64,000 nucleotides of DNA. Origin: Strongylocentrotus purpuratus (Eukaryota; Echinodermata; Echinoidea; Camarodonta; Strongylocentrotidae). The position numbers were made by a program, and so were the translations under genes. The notes beneath the pieces were generated by a model, which ran no database searches, was not told where the DNA came from, and worked only from the letters and a program-made list of their open reading frames with translations. Where the stretch lies: contig NW_022145606.1 in the NCBI RefSeq assembly GCF_000002235.5, positions 17,004,254-17,068,253 on the forward strand. Direction: 5' to 3'. Positions 26,801 through 39,600 of this stretch are shown here, in pieces; within the stretch, counting starts at the first letter, position 1, and the number at the start of each line of letters is the position of its first letter.

Positions 26801-29800
26801 GTGAAAATGATAAAAGTATATCAACACAGAGTTTCATAACTAAAGCTAGAAAGGGGAAATGATATGACGGTAAATATAAAGAATATATCAGGGAAAGAAA
26901 ACAGAGAGGATATCAACACAAAGTAAAAGAACGAAAGGCACAAAGTAAAAAAAGATAACAGCACAGAGTAGCAAAGCGAAAGACAGAAAGCAAAAGTGAT
27001 AAAAGGATAACAATACAGAACAATTTAACGAAATACAGGAAGAATAATGATAAAAGGGTAAGGAAACAGAATAACATAAGGAAAGGTAGAAATCAAAACT
27101 TTTGAATTGATCAATACACAGAGTAACATAAAGAAAGGTGGAATTACAAAATAATAACAAGATACCCACAGAGAATAACATATGTGAATGGGACCTTGGC
27201 TTTTAACACAATACATACCTTTGCAAGTGGGTGGAGGTACAGACCACTTTCCAGAGCTTGCGTCACCGTCTTCTACACAGACGGTCTTCAGTTTATTAGA
27301 GGTGGCGGTGTAGCCGCCTTTGCAGGAATAGGTATAATACTGGTCAAGCTTCCTTCGTCCACCAGACACTGCTTTTGTGTTAGTACCTGCTCCAGGCTTA
27401 GCACAAGTGATCTCTGTATTGGGTAAAGAATAATGTGGAGGGCTCATGTAGTTCAGCAGTTCAATGAAGATACACAATAGAAATTAAAATTTAAAGAATA
27501 TGCCTCATCAATTCTTTCCTCAAAACTTATCAACTCACCAAACTGAACGAATGCCCGCGTATTTCAACAGTTAGTCTTTTTGTGGATAAGTATCACTTTG
27601 TGGCTATAAAAGCAGTTTAAGTCCAATCCTTGCAATGCCTATTCAGGCGCGTACGCAGCGGGAGGGGGGTGGGGGTTGAACCCCCCTCTATTTTTGTTTA
27701 TGTGTGTGATTTTTCATGAACCCCCCTTCACTTTTTTAGTAATAGGAAGGAAAAAAAATGTACTCTTACCACCCCCCCCCCTCCGCTTATTCAGCGGCTG
27801 ACTGAGGCATTGCGAATTTTCGGCGCGATTTAAAAATGTTAACCCCCTCCCCCCCCCCCCTTTAAAAAAATCCTGCGTACGCTACTGTGCCTATTACACT
27901 TTAACTAAGAGACAACTATGAAACATTAGGCTGAATACCAGGGATCTGCCCAAACACATAAATAGTTTTGCACCATGAACACGGTTAAAAAATATGCTAC
28001 ATTTGCAGGTCCTTCCACGCAAGGAATAAATCTACAAAAGAGGATTGAACCAACGTTCATTTTTTTCGTTACGTCACTAAAGGATTCATTTGTGGACCAT
28101 GACAAGATAGCCGAAATACAAAATTTAAATTTGAAAAGAATACACATCGGGAAAACAAAAGAATCACTATGTCTTCCCCATTGTACGGACCTCCCGAATA
28201 ATATAGAGTAAACTAGCGCAAGACAGAAAGTGAAAATGATAAAAGTATATTAACACAGAGTTACATAACTAAAGTTAGAAAGGGGAAATGATATGACGGT
28301 AAATATAAAGAATATATCAGGGAAAGAAAACAGAGAGGATCAACACAAAGTAAAAGAACGAAAGACAGAAAGTAAAAAAAGATAACAGCATAGAGTAGCA
28401 TAGCGAAAGACAGAAAGCAAAAGTGACAAAAGGATAACAATACAGAACAATTTAACGAAATACAGAAAGAATAATGATAAAAGGGTAAGGAAACAGAATA
28501 ACATAAGGAAAGGTAGAAATCAAAACTTTTGAATTGATCAATACACAGAGTAACATAAAGAAAGGTGGAATTACAAAATAATAACAAGATACCCACAGAG
28601 AATAACATATGTGAATGGGACCTTGGCTTTTAACACAATACATACCTTTGCAAGTGGGTGGAGGTACAGACCACTTTCCAGAGCTTGCGTCACCGTCTTC
28701 TACACAGACGGTCTTCAGTTTATTAGAGGTGGCGGTGTAGCCGCCTTTGCAGGAATAGGTATAATACTGGTCAAGCTTCCTTCGTCCACCAGACACTGCT
28801 TTTGTGTTAGTACCTGCTCCAGGCTTAGCACAAGTGATCTCTGTATTGGGTAAAGAATAATGTGGAGGGCTCATGTAGTTCAGCAGTTCAACGAAGATAC
28901 ACAATAGAAATTAAAATTTAAAGAATATGCCTCATCAATTCTTTCCTCAAAACTTATCATCTCACCAAACTGAACGAATGCCCGCGTATTTCAACAGTTA
29001 GTCTTTTTGTGGATGAGTATCACTTTGTGGCTATAAAAGCAGTTTAAGTCCAATCCTTGCAATGCCTATTCAGGCGCGTACGCAGCGGGAGGGGGGGGGG
29101 GGGGGTTGAACCCCCCTCTATTTTTGTTTATGTGTGTGATTTTTCATGAACCCCCCTTCACTTTTTTAGTAATAGGAAGGAAAAAAAATGTACTCTTACC
29201 ACCCCCCCCTCCGCTTATTCAGCGGCTGACTGAGGCATTGCGAATTTTCGGCGCGATTTAAAAATGTTAACCCCCTCCCCCCCCCCCTTTAAAAAAAATC
29301 CTGCGTACGCTACTGTGCCTATTACACTTTAACTAAGAGACAACTATGAAACATTAGGCTGAATACCAGGGATCTGCCCAAACACATAAATAGTTTTGCA
29401 CCATGAACACGGTTAAAAAATATGCTACATTTGCAGGTCCTTCCACGCAAGGAATAAATCTACAAAAGAGGATTGAACCAACGTTCATTTTTTTCGTTAC
29501 GTCACTAAAGGATTCATTTGTGGACCATGACAAGATAGCCGAAATACAAAATTTAAATTTGAAAAGAATACACATCGGGAAAACAAAAGAATCACTATGT
29601 CTTCCCCATTGTACGGACCTCCCGAATAATATAGAGTAAACTAGCGCAAGACAGAAAGTGAAAATGATAAAAGTATATTAACACAGAGTTACATAACTAA
29701 AGGTAGAAAGGGGAAATGATATGACGGTAAATATAAAGAATATATCAGGGAAAGAAAACAGAGAGGATCAACACAAAGTAAAAGAACGAAAGACAGAAAG

Positions 29801-32800
29801 TAAAAAAAGATAACAGCACAGAGTAGCATAGCGAAAGACAGAAAGCAAAAGTGACAAAAGGATAACAATACAGAACAATTTAACGAAATACAGGAAGAAT
29901 AATGATAAAAGGGTAAGGAAACAGAATAACATAAGGAAAGGTAGAAATCAAAACTTTTGAATTGATAAATACACAGAGTAACATAAAGAAAGGTGGAATT
30001 ACAAAATAATAACAAGATACCCATAGAGAATAACATATGTGAATGGGACCTTGGCTTTTAACACAATACATACCTTCGCAAGTGGGTGGAGGTACAGACC
30101 ACTTTCCAGAGCTTGCGTCACCGTCTACTACACAGACGGTCTTCAGTTTATCAGAGGTGGCGGTGTAGCCGCCTTTGCAGGAATAGGTATAATCCTGGTC
30201 AAGCTTCCTTCGTCCACCAGACACTGCTTTTGTTTTAGTACCTGCTCCAGGCTTAGCACAAGTGATCTCTGTATTGGGTAAAGAATAATGTATAGGGCTC
30301 ATGTAGTTCAGCAGTTCAATGAAGATACACAATAGAAATTAAAATTTAAAGAATATGCCTCATCAATTCTTTCCTCAAACTTATCATCTCACCAAACTGA
30401 ACGAATACCCGTGTATTATAACAGTTAGACTATCTGAGGATAAGTACAAACATGTGGCTGTTTAAGGTAGTTTAAGTCCAATTCCTGCGCTTCCTATTAC
30501 ACTGTAGCTGAGGAACAACTATGAATAACTAGGCTGGAATCTCAGGGATCTGCCTAAACACATGAATAATGGTGCACCATGAAGACGGGTTGAAATTTTG
30601 CTACATGTGCAGGTCCTTCCACGAAAAGGAATGGATCTACAAAAGAGGATTGAGACAACCTTCTTTTTTTCTTTACGTCACTAAAGGATTCATTTGTGGA
30701 CCATGACAAGATAGCCGAATACAAAATTTAAATTTGAAAAGAAAACACATGTAGAAAACAAAAGAATCACTATGTCTTCCCCATTGTACGGACCTCCCGA
30801 ATAATGTAGAGTAAACTAGCGCAAGACAGAAAGTGAAAATGATAAAAGTTTATCAACACAGAGTAACATAACGAAAGTTAGAAAGGGACAATGATAGCAC
30901 GTTATATATAAAGAATATATCAGGGAAGAAAAAAGAGAGGATATCAACACAGAGTAACACAACGAAAGAGAGAAAGCAAATACGATAACAACACAGAGTA
31001 ACATAGCGAAAGACAGAAAGCGAACATAATAAAAGTATAACAACACAGAGTAACATAGCAAAAGAAAGAAAGCGAAAGTGACAAAAGGATAACAACACTG
31101 AACAACTTAACGAAATACAGGAAGAATAATGATAAAAGGGTAAGGAAACAGAATAACATAAGGAAAGGTAGAAATCAAAACTTTTTAATTGATAAATACA
31201 CAGAGTATTATAATGACTGCTTTAATATTCGAGAAATAGTTGACGCCTCGGGCAATAGCACAATTCTAACCTTCCCTTGAGCGTATAAAAACAACTATTT
31301 ATGGGCTATAAGGCCAGGGTAATATAAATAGTCCAGGCTAGAGAGCAAGGAACCTTGTTTTGTTATATATACAATGTTTTTTGATGGTTTCTTGTCAATT
31401 CAAGGGTGCTGATTCCAAATCCGATGAGTGCCAGACGCGAAACCTTGAGCATTTCTCGTAAACGGCGAAAATTCAAAATGGCCGCCAAAATGGCCGCCAA
31501 ATCATGAAAACGCTTATTCTTTGGCCATTTAACGGGTTATTTTATGTTTTCTTGTCAATTTGAGGGTGCTGAATACAAATCGGATGAGTGCCAGATGCGA
31601 AACCTTATGCATTTCTCGTAAACGGCGAAAATTCAAAATGGCCGTCAAAATGGCCGCCAAATCATGAAAAGGCTTATTCTTTTCTAATGTTTGGCCATTT
31701 AACAGGTTATTTGATGTTTTCTTGTCAATATGAGGGTGCTGAATCCAAATCCGATGAGTGCCAGACGCGAAACCTTATGCATTTCTCGTAAACGGCGAAA
31801 ATTCAAAATGGCCGCCAAAATGGCCGCCAAATCATGAAAAGGCTTATTCTTTTCAAATGTTTGGCCATTTAACAGGTTATTTGATGTTTTCTTGTCAATA
31901 TGAGGGTGCTGAATCCAAATCCGATGAGTGCCAGACGCGAAACCTTATGCATTTCTCGTAAACGGCGAAAATTCAAAATGGCCGCCAAATCATGAAAAGG
32001 CTTATTCTTTTCAAATGTTTGGCCATTTAACAGGTTATTTGATGTTTTCTTGTCAATTTGAGGGTGCTGAATCCAAATCCGATGAGTGCCAGACGCGAGA
32101 CCTTGAGCATTTCTCGTAAACGGCGAAAATTCAAAATGGCCGCCAAAATGGCCGCCAAATCATGAAAAGGCTTATTCTTTGCAAATGTTTGGCCATTTAA
32201 CAGGTTATTTTATGTTTTCTTGTCAATATGAGGGTGCTGAATCCAAATCCGATGAGTGCCAGACGCGAAACCTTGAGCATTTTTCACAAAATGCGAAAAT
32301 TCAATTTGGCCGCTTTGCTGGAGTTCCAAAACTTCTGCCTGATGGGAAGAGGTTCCCCCAGAGTTTCAGGGTGCTTCGATTTGTCATTGAGGAAATATTG
32401 AGATAAGTACTGGAAGACCACCACCTCACTGACTTTGACGAGTTGTTTGAAATAGCCAGCAGTCAAGGCAGTCAAACTACTAAATTGTGGATGAACTGTC
32501 TTGTAACGCCCATTATCATCTGTAGGGATTTTTTTAGAGCTGGAAGGGAGGGTGACTGGTCTCTCCATCTGCAAGCTGTCAAGGAAATATTGCTCTATTT
32601 CTTCGCTTCAGGGCATACAAATTTTGCACGCTATGGGCTGTATTATCTCCTTTCCATGCAAAGTCTAGCTGCCACCAGCATTACTCAAGCAGTTCTCAGA
32701 TAGAGAACATGTGATGCACCATCTGGTCCGATATGTACTTTGAAACAGCGTACATGCGCTATGGAAAGGGACCTTCCACTTTGAATGACTCTACCCTTGC

Positions 32801-35800
32801 TCTCTGGGTTTTGTCTCTCAGCCTCTTTGGACAACTGAAGAATGACTTGGAAGCCATGCAAGAAGGGGAAGATCAGAAAGTTGTCACTTGTCACCTTAAG
32901 GAGAGAGTACATGTACGTCTCAACAGAATCAAATCAGATGTGGCTGACAGAAAGAGAATTCGTGAGGCGCTATCGACTTGTTTAGACGCATTTAACAGTG
33001 AGAAGCACCCTCCTTCAAGCCTGGTGAACATCTACACTGCAAAAGTTGTGGATGATTCAGCAGTAAATGCCGATGATCCAATCAAGATTGGATCTGATCA
33101 GATGAACGAAAACGAAAGAAAGTTGCTGAAGGGGTTCCATGGTACAATTAAGAAGAAAGTCAAAGGAATGGCAAAGGCTTCTGATATATGTCGTCTAGAG
33201 GTGAGGTATCTACAGTTGCCAATACAGGGATGATCTACGACCAAGTAATCGAGATCATGGCTACATCAAGGGAAGCAATTTTAACCAAAACCTTCTTCTA
33301 TTATGAATTGGCTCCCTATCCACCCGCACTGTTCGACAAGAATGGTGATGCACGTTCCACAAGTAAGTCCGTCTTGAATTCAAGGAGCAAAGTTGAGATA
33401 GTCAACAAAATGCACAGGTGCCAGATGTTATATCAGGCTTGATGGATGTGCTCTTCTTTGGATTGTTCCGTGTCCTGCTTCTCCCGCAAAGGTGTGTACT
33501 TTTGTAGATGTTGCTGTTGCAACATTCATGAAATATGCAGACAGATGACCAGTTATTCATGTGGTTTTAGACAGATAGTATGAGAGCAGCGTCAAGTCCG
33601 TTTTTTTACGAACAGCACGTGCAAAAGGTTGCAGCCGTGTAAAATAGATGAAGAGTGAGTATCCTCTGCCAAAACAGAAAGTCATCCTAAATGTTTCTGC
33701 AAACAATCAACAAGTCATCAAGGTGATCGTACATCAGTTGTGTTCCATGCGAGCACAAGAGGGCAAACGACTGATCGTAACTGGACCCGATCCCCATCCA
33801 ATAATTATTGTTGTTGGGGCACTGAAGAAGAAGCAGATGTAATAATGGCCTACCACATGATAAAGGAGGCTGAGAATGGTCACTCACCTATCAAAGTTCT
33901 GTGCGATGATACAGATTTTCTGTTCATTCTGGCACACCATCTACATTTTCAAACTAATGGCATACCACACACAACAAAGGTGGTAATGGAATCAACATCT
34001 CACACTCGAGCAGTCATAGATATCAATGAGGTTCTCAAGAAACACAAGAAAATCATGCCCTATCTACTTTGAGCCCATACATAAGTTATAAGTGACACCA
34101 CTTCCTGTTTAATACAGAGTAGGAAAGGCTTCTGTACTGAAGAATTTAGAGCCATAGCTATCCTGATTCTCTATACCCCTTGGGAATACTGAAACCCTTC
34201 TCAATGAAGTAATCGAATCCTGCTTGACATACGGGGCATCCATGTAAGGAGAAGAACCAAAAGATTCTCTTGACACAATGCGAAGGATCATTTTTCGCAA
34301 GGAAGGCTGGTGGCAAGCGCCTAGCCCCTTTCAAATTGATGAGTCTTCCATCAACTATGGCCGCTTTTCGGCCAGATTACCATCGTGCCTATTATCAAGT
34401 GACGTTGTGTGTGGCTGCTGGCAAGCCAGTACCCCCAGCCCTATACCAGCCTAGAATAAGACCCATTGAAGAATGGATGGAGGAAGAAGTCTTCTACGAT
34501 TCAACCTGTATATTTTGAAAATGATCAGCCAGTCGCACCGGAATAGTCCTCAACATTAAGTGTGGGTGTAGGAGCGACTGCAGAACAGCCCATTGCATCT
34601 GCAAGAAATCTTCACTGGCATGCTCGGAATTCTGCCGCTGTATAAAGGGCGATGTCCATTGCCAAAATCCAATGAATAAGGCATCAGAAGAGAGTGACAG
34701 TGACAGTGACATTAGCGGTTGTGAAGACTAGTGCGTTATTAAAGAGGTGTTAAGACTTAAAACTTAAAAGACTTCAATAATGGTAAATGATTGTCTATAA
34801 TGGACAAGGATATGGTTTACAATGAATATCTGTATCATATATTCATGTTTTCATTATTTTATTCATATATAACCTTCCCATTGCACAAAGTTTTCTAGCT
34901 AGCCTGTTGGGTTCGCTGTAACGGTATCCACTGCAAAAATGCAGGTGTTAGAGCAGCACAACTTATGTATTGGACCACACGGATAGATACAATTTGCTGT
35001 TATTATCACTCGCGTATTCCAGTATACTGTAGTTGAACCACTGGATTTCTGTCTTTAGCTAAATCAAAATTGTTGACCCTTGAATAATAAACCATCCGAT
35101 GCTCACAATGGTAAAGCTACCCATATTAAGACTAACAGTGGAAATCAATAGCATTGCATCTAAACTTATGTGAGTAACATCTAGATAAAGCACACACTCG
35201 GTATACAGTTGGCATACATCATTGCACATGTTGGGTTTTTCGGCCATTTTCATTATAATTGGACAGGAGAAAATCAACCTAATAAAGGAAAAAGTTTATT
35301 TGTTTGCAGCTATATGAGCTTCCGGTGAACAATTTGTACACTATGATGATAAGAATTAAAAAACTGCGTAATAATAATTGCTGTAGTGAGATTCACATTT
35401 GGTTCGCATCTGGCAATCTTTGGTTTTGGAATCAGTGCCCTCAATTTGCCCCAAAACATCAATCAACATGATAAATGTCCTTAGAATAAACGTTTTCATG
35501 ATTTGGAAGCCATTTTGAATTTTTGCCGTTTACGAGAAATGCATAAGGTTTCGCATCTGGCACTCATCAGATTTGGATTCAGCACCCTCAAATTGACAAG
35601 AAAACATCAAATAACCTGTTAAATGGCCAAACATTTGCAAAGAATAAGCCTTTTCATGATTTGGCAGCCATTTTGGCGGCCATTTTGAATTTTCGCCGTT
35701 TACGAGAAATGCATAAGGTTTCGCATCTGGCACTCATCGGATTTGGATTCAGCACCCTCAAATTGACAAGAAAACATCAAATAACCTGTTAAATGGTCAA

Positions 35801-36592
35801 ACATTTTAAAAGAATAAGCCTTTTCATGATTTGGCAGCCATTTTCGCGGCCATTTTGAATTTTCGCCGTTTACGAGAAATGCATAAGGTTTCGCATCTGG
35901 CACTCATCGGATTTGGATTCAGCACCCTCAAATTGACAAGAAAACATCAAATAACCTGTTAAATGGACAAACATTTGCAAAGAATAAGCCTTTTTATGAT
36001 TTGGCGGCCATTTTGGCGGCCATTTTGAATTTTCGCCGTTTACGAGAAATGCATAAGGTTTCGCGTCTGGCACTCATCGGATTTGGATTCAGCACCCCTA
36101 TATTGACAAGAATAAGCGTTTTCATGATTTGGCGGCCATTTTGAATTTTCGCCGTTTACGAGAAATGCTCAAGGTTTCGCGTCTGGCACTCATCGGATTT
36201 GGAATCAGCACCCTCGAATTGACAAGAAACCATCAAAAAACATTGTATATATAAAAATGCAAGGTTCGGGTCTTTTCCTATGGGGCCTAGCCTGGACTAA
36301 AATACTTTATAGGCCCCTTGAGCATTCGGCTTCTGGGAATGGATACGTGTGCGATTTGAGTGTAGCTACTATACTATTTCGATCGCGCAATACATGAATA
36401 GCTGCGCCATCAAGTCTGTTTAAAAAGATATTGGCACACTATTTAATCGTATTGTGAGTTTTAAGTTAGAAATATATGCATTTTTCTTTCCAAGTTAGTC
36501 AACTGTTTAAAAACTAATATATTGTATTTTCATGGGAGAGGGGTGGGGGACGTTTGATATTGTGTCCCCCACCCTTGATTTTTATAATTTTG

Positions 36593-36636
<44 letters not shown>

Positions 36637-39600
36637 GGGGGATGTCCCCCTGTCCATCGCATACTTGATGCCCATGCATTACACAAGTGTTACATCTGAT
36701 ATTGATTAGGGTGTATTTACCATGTGCAGAGTTGGCATTTGGATTTAAAGGAAAAGGCACACCCACTCAAAAGTGTCACCATCAGTGCATTGGTTTAACC
36801 ACCACAGGCAGGGGCAGATCTACGATGGGGGGGGGGGGGGGGGGGAGGGGGTTCACCCCCCCTTGGGCTGCCAAGTGAAAATGTGATGTGCATAGAAAAA
36901 TGCCATCATTGTCAGACCCACACAGTATTAGTAGATGTTAGTAGATGCCAGGAAAACATCACTTACGGGGGTTCAAAATAGAAAGAAGAAAAAAAAAAAA
37001 TCGCCTTGCCGCTTCGCGGCTCGTAGACGATGCTCTGCAACGTCATTGGGTCACCTTCCCTTGCAAAAGCTAGATCCGCCTCTTACAGGTGAGGTTTAAA
37101 CACAATGGCCCGAATTCACAAAGGAGGTTTGTCGACAAACAGAGGTTTACGTACGTCATATGACGCGTTTTGACGCGTTTTTTACAAACCTGTTTGTAAA
37201 AACAAAAGTAGGTTTGTCGAAACAAAAGGAGGTTTGTCGACAAACCTCCTTTAAAATTTGGGCCATTGTATTTCAGCCATTTCGCCCTTTCAAGGACGGG
37301 ATTTTGTTCAAGTTAGCAACAGAAATATCTTTCTTTTAATGCCACAGTGCTCTAATAACGTCTATGAAATAATGCCTATGAAACTGTAGTGAATCAACCT
37401 TAGAAGAACTTTACATTTGTAAATATTATTGTCTTGTCTTGCATTAATTGAAGTCTGGCCCTTTATTCAATGGTCACCCATTTCTATAGAGCCAAACGTA
37501 CTTTCTCTTCAAATATATTTGCATTATCTCTATGATTTTGGCTCAGACTACTAAAGGGTTGTTCAAGAGAGTGAATTTCAATTTGGGTTTTTTCATTACT
37601 TAAACTGTTTACTGAATTAATGATTTTCCAATATGCCCGTGGCTGATTGCTTTTAAGATTTCTTAATTTACTGTGGATTTTTATATCAAAGTTGTTTTGA
37701 GTTGAACGAATAGCTTTTTTTTAATACATTTTCTTATATTTGGTATATTCCTTTTCAATACTACCAAATTTGTCAATCTTCCTAAGACTTTTTAGATGAA
37801 ATACTGAGCCCTTAACCGAGCACAATTTGCATCAAACCATTGTTTCCCATTTCGACCAGATTTACAAGGCTTCCACTTACACGGTTTATGATTTCCATGG
37901 GTTTTTACCATTCCGCTTTTGGGGCCGCCGCAAGGTAAATATTATTTAATAAACAAACTACGTAATATCGATTAATTCCTGATCAACCTGAATGTCGAGA
38001 CCCTCCAGACGATCAACGGCATAATGTATATTTTCAACTAGACTTTGATCGATGTTATTAATAAAATCTTTAAAAGAATTTACACGCCTTTTTATTTTTC
38101 GTTGTTGATCTCGAATTTTCTTATACCTTTTTTCACTTTTACGTTTTTCATACCTGCTTTCGATATTTCATCTGAATACCATGGGATTATGTTTATTAGA
38201 CATAAAGGGGATCATATACATCAAACGCACAATATTATTATTGAGAACATGAAATCATTCGAGCGATGCGGCACAATAATCAAATTGTATTTGTGTTAGC
38301 ACATGCAAAATCACCTTGTTTATCCACGCCTACTCGACCATTTGCAATGATCAGTTTAAAATGTCTACATTTAAAAAAAAAATATCTTGCCGGGGTTATT
38401 AATTACAGGATCGCTGTTACATCTTCTCAAAACTGATGTTAGAAGTCTGAAAATCCACAGTATCGATATAATCGTTATCAGAATCATTCGCGCAATCCTC
38501 ATTTTCAGAATAACCAGAGATTTTATTTTCTATACCTGTTCTTGCATTAAAATCTCCTAAAATTCAAAATAACATATTATGTACACTTTTTACCATGAAA
38601 AAATAAGAAACAATGTCATCAACATAGATTCGTTGAAATTTTTAGAATTTTCAGGGTAAATGTAAACAGCATCAAGTATAAAGGCAAATCCAAATGCTTT
38701 TTCGCTGATCTTTAACCAAAATACTGGTTCGGATTTAACCTGTTTAATAATTGACACAAAATTGAACATTTCTTTTCGTAGTAGAACACCAAGTCCATGA
38801 ACGCCACCTAATTAGAAGTTGCTTTGACTTGGTTTGCCTTTAAACAGGTATTTGAAGTCATCTGGTAAAATAGATTCATGAATATTTTCAGTTTTAGTTT
38901 CATTTAAACTTACAATATTAAAATCATTAATGTACTGTTGTAATATTCCATCATTTGATTTTATTCTTAAAGGTAATGCAAAGTTTAGGCCAATAATTTC
39001 GAAAATTGGATTGATAGTAATTCTTTACAATTTAGGTATATTTGGACGCCCCTGTAGATGTGTTATAAGCACTAGAAAATGTAGCCCCTTAAACACTTTC
39101 ACTTTCGAGAAATTGAATAATCAAAAACTTAACGGTGCTCCCGTTAATTTCTAATATTTCCAATAAAGCCTAAGGCCATTCCATGGTACATGCGACCATG
39201 AAAATATCAGAATATGCAGTTCTGACAGTTACGTACGCAAGATTTTTTCAAGGGGGGGGGGGGGGGGGGGGGGGGGTAAGAGCACATTTTTTTTGTGTGT
39301 CCCAAAATTTGAAAATTTTACCGATCGATATTGGGGGGGAGGGGGGGGGGGGGTAAGGTCTGCTCTTTTGGGTCATCAATTACCACAACTTTTTTTCTTT
39401 TTTTTCTTCATAATTATTATGGAAAAAGAAAAGGGGGGGGGGGGTATCCAAAACGTACACATGAGAATTGTTAAAGGGGGGGGGGGTTCCCCCCCCCCCT
39501 GTGTACACGTCTGAGTTCTGATACATAATTTCCAAACGGGAATAGCAAATTGGTCGATCGTAGTCAAGAGACATTGTTTTAGAGCTAAAGTAATATCTGT

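Larger units (their letters stand above)
15777..30268 (-). repeat. Eleven-copy ~1.43-kb tandem array, one CCP exon per unit
   Basis: CCP exon ends recur at 15777, 17207, 18635, 20060, 21495, 22930, 24360, 25789, 27219, 28646 and 30074: spacings of 1425-1435 bp. Units contain exon, its 5' intron with a hAT-like MITE, a conserved middle segment and minisatellite. Two unit types are visible: 17207-21689 (exon with KTKSV/NTKSV and EYTYSC) and 22930-28840 (NTKAV and YYTYSC/YYSYSC). The outermost copies are the most diverged and end TCEG instead of TCKG, as expected of an array that expanded and homogenised from its inside. Confidence 0.95.
31330..36298. mobile_element. DNA transposon with long inverted repeats made of 170-bp tandem units
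   Basis: Left arm 31360-32310 and right arm 35400-36255 are inverted relative to each other, each with about five tandem copies of a ~170-bp unit (GAGGGTGCTGAATCCAAATC, TTTCTCGTAAACGGCGAAAA, AAAATGGCCGCCAAA). The outer end TATATACAATGTTTTTTGAT is shared by both arms, and weaker similarity (TAGCCTGGACT) reaches 31331 and 36298. Between the arms lies a degraded coding region. Structure resembles foldback-type elements with satellite-like ends. I could not define a target duplication. Confidence 0.82.

Noticed and set aside
35530..36073. Three 67-codon minus frames starting MPDAKPYAF
   Set aside because: They are the 170-bp transposon end repeat; the same frame exists in the mirror array at 31588-32119.
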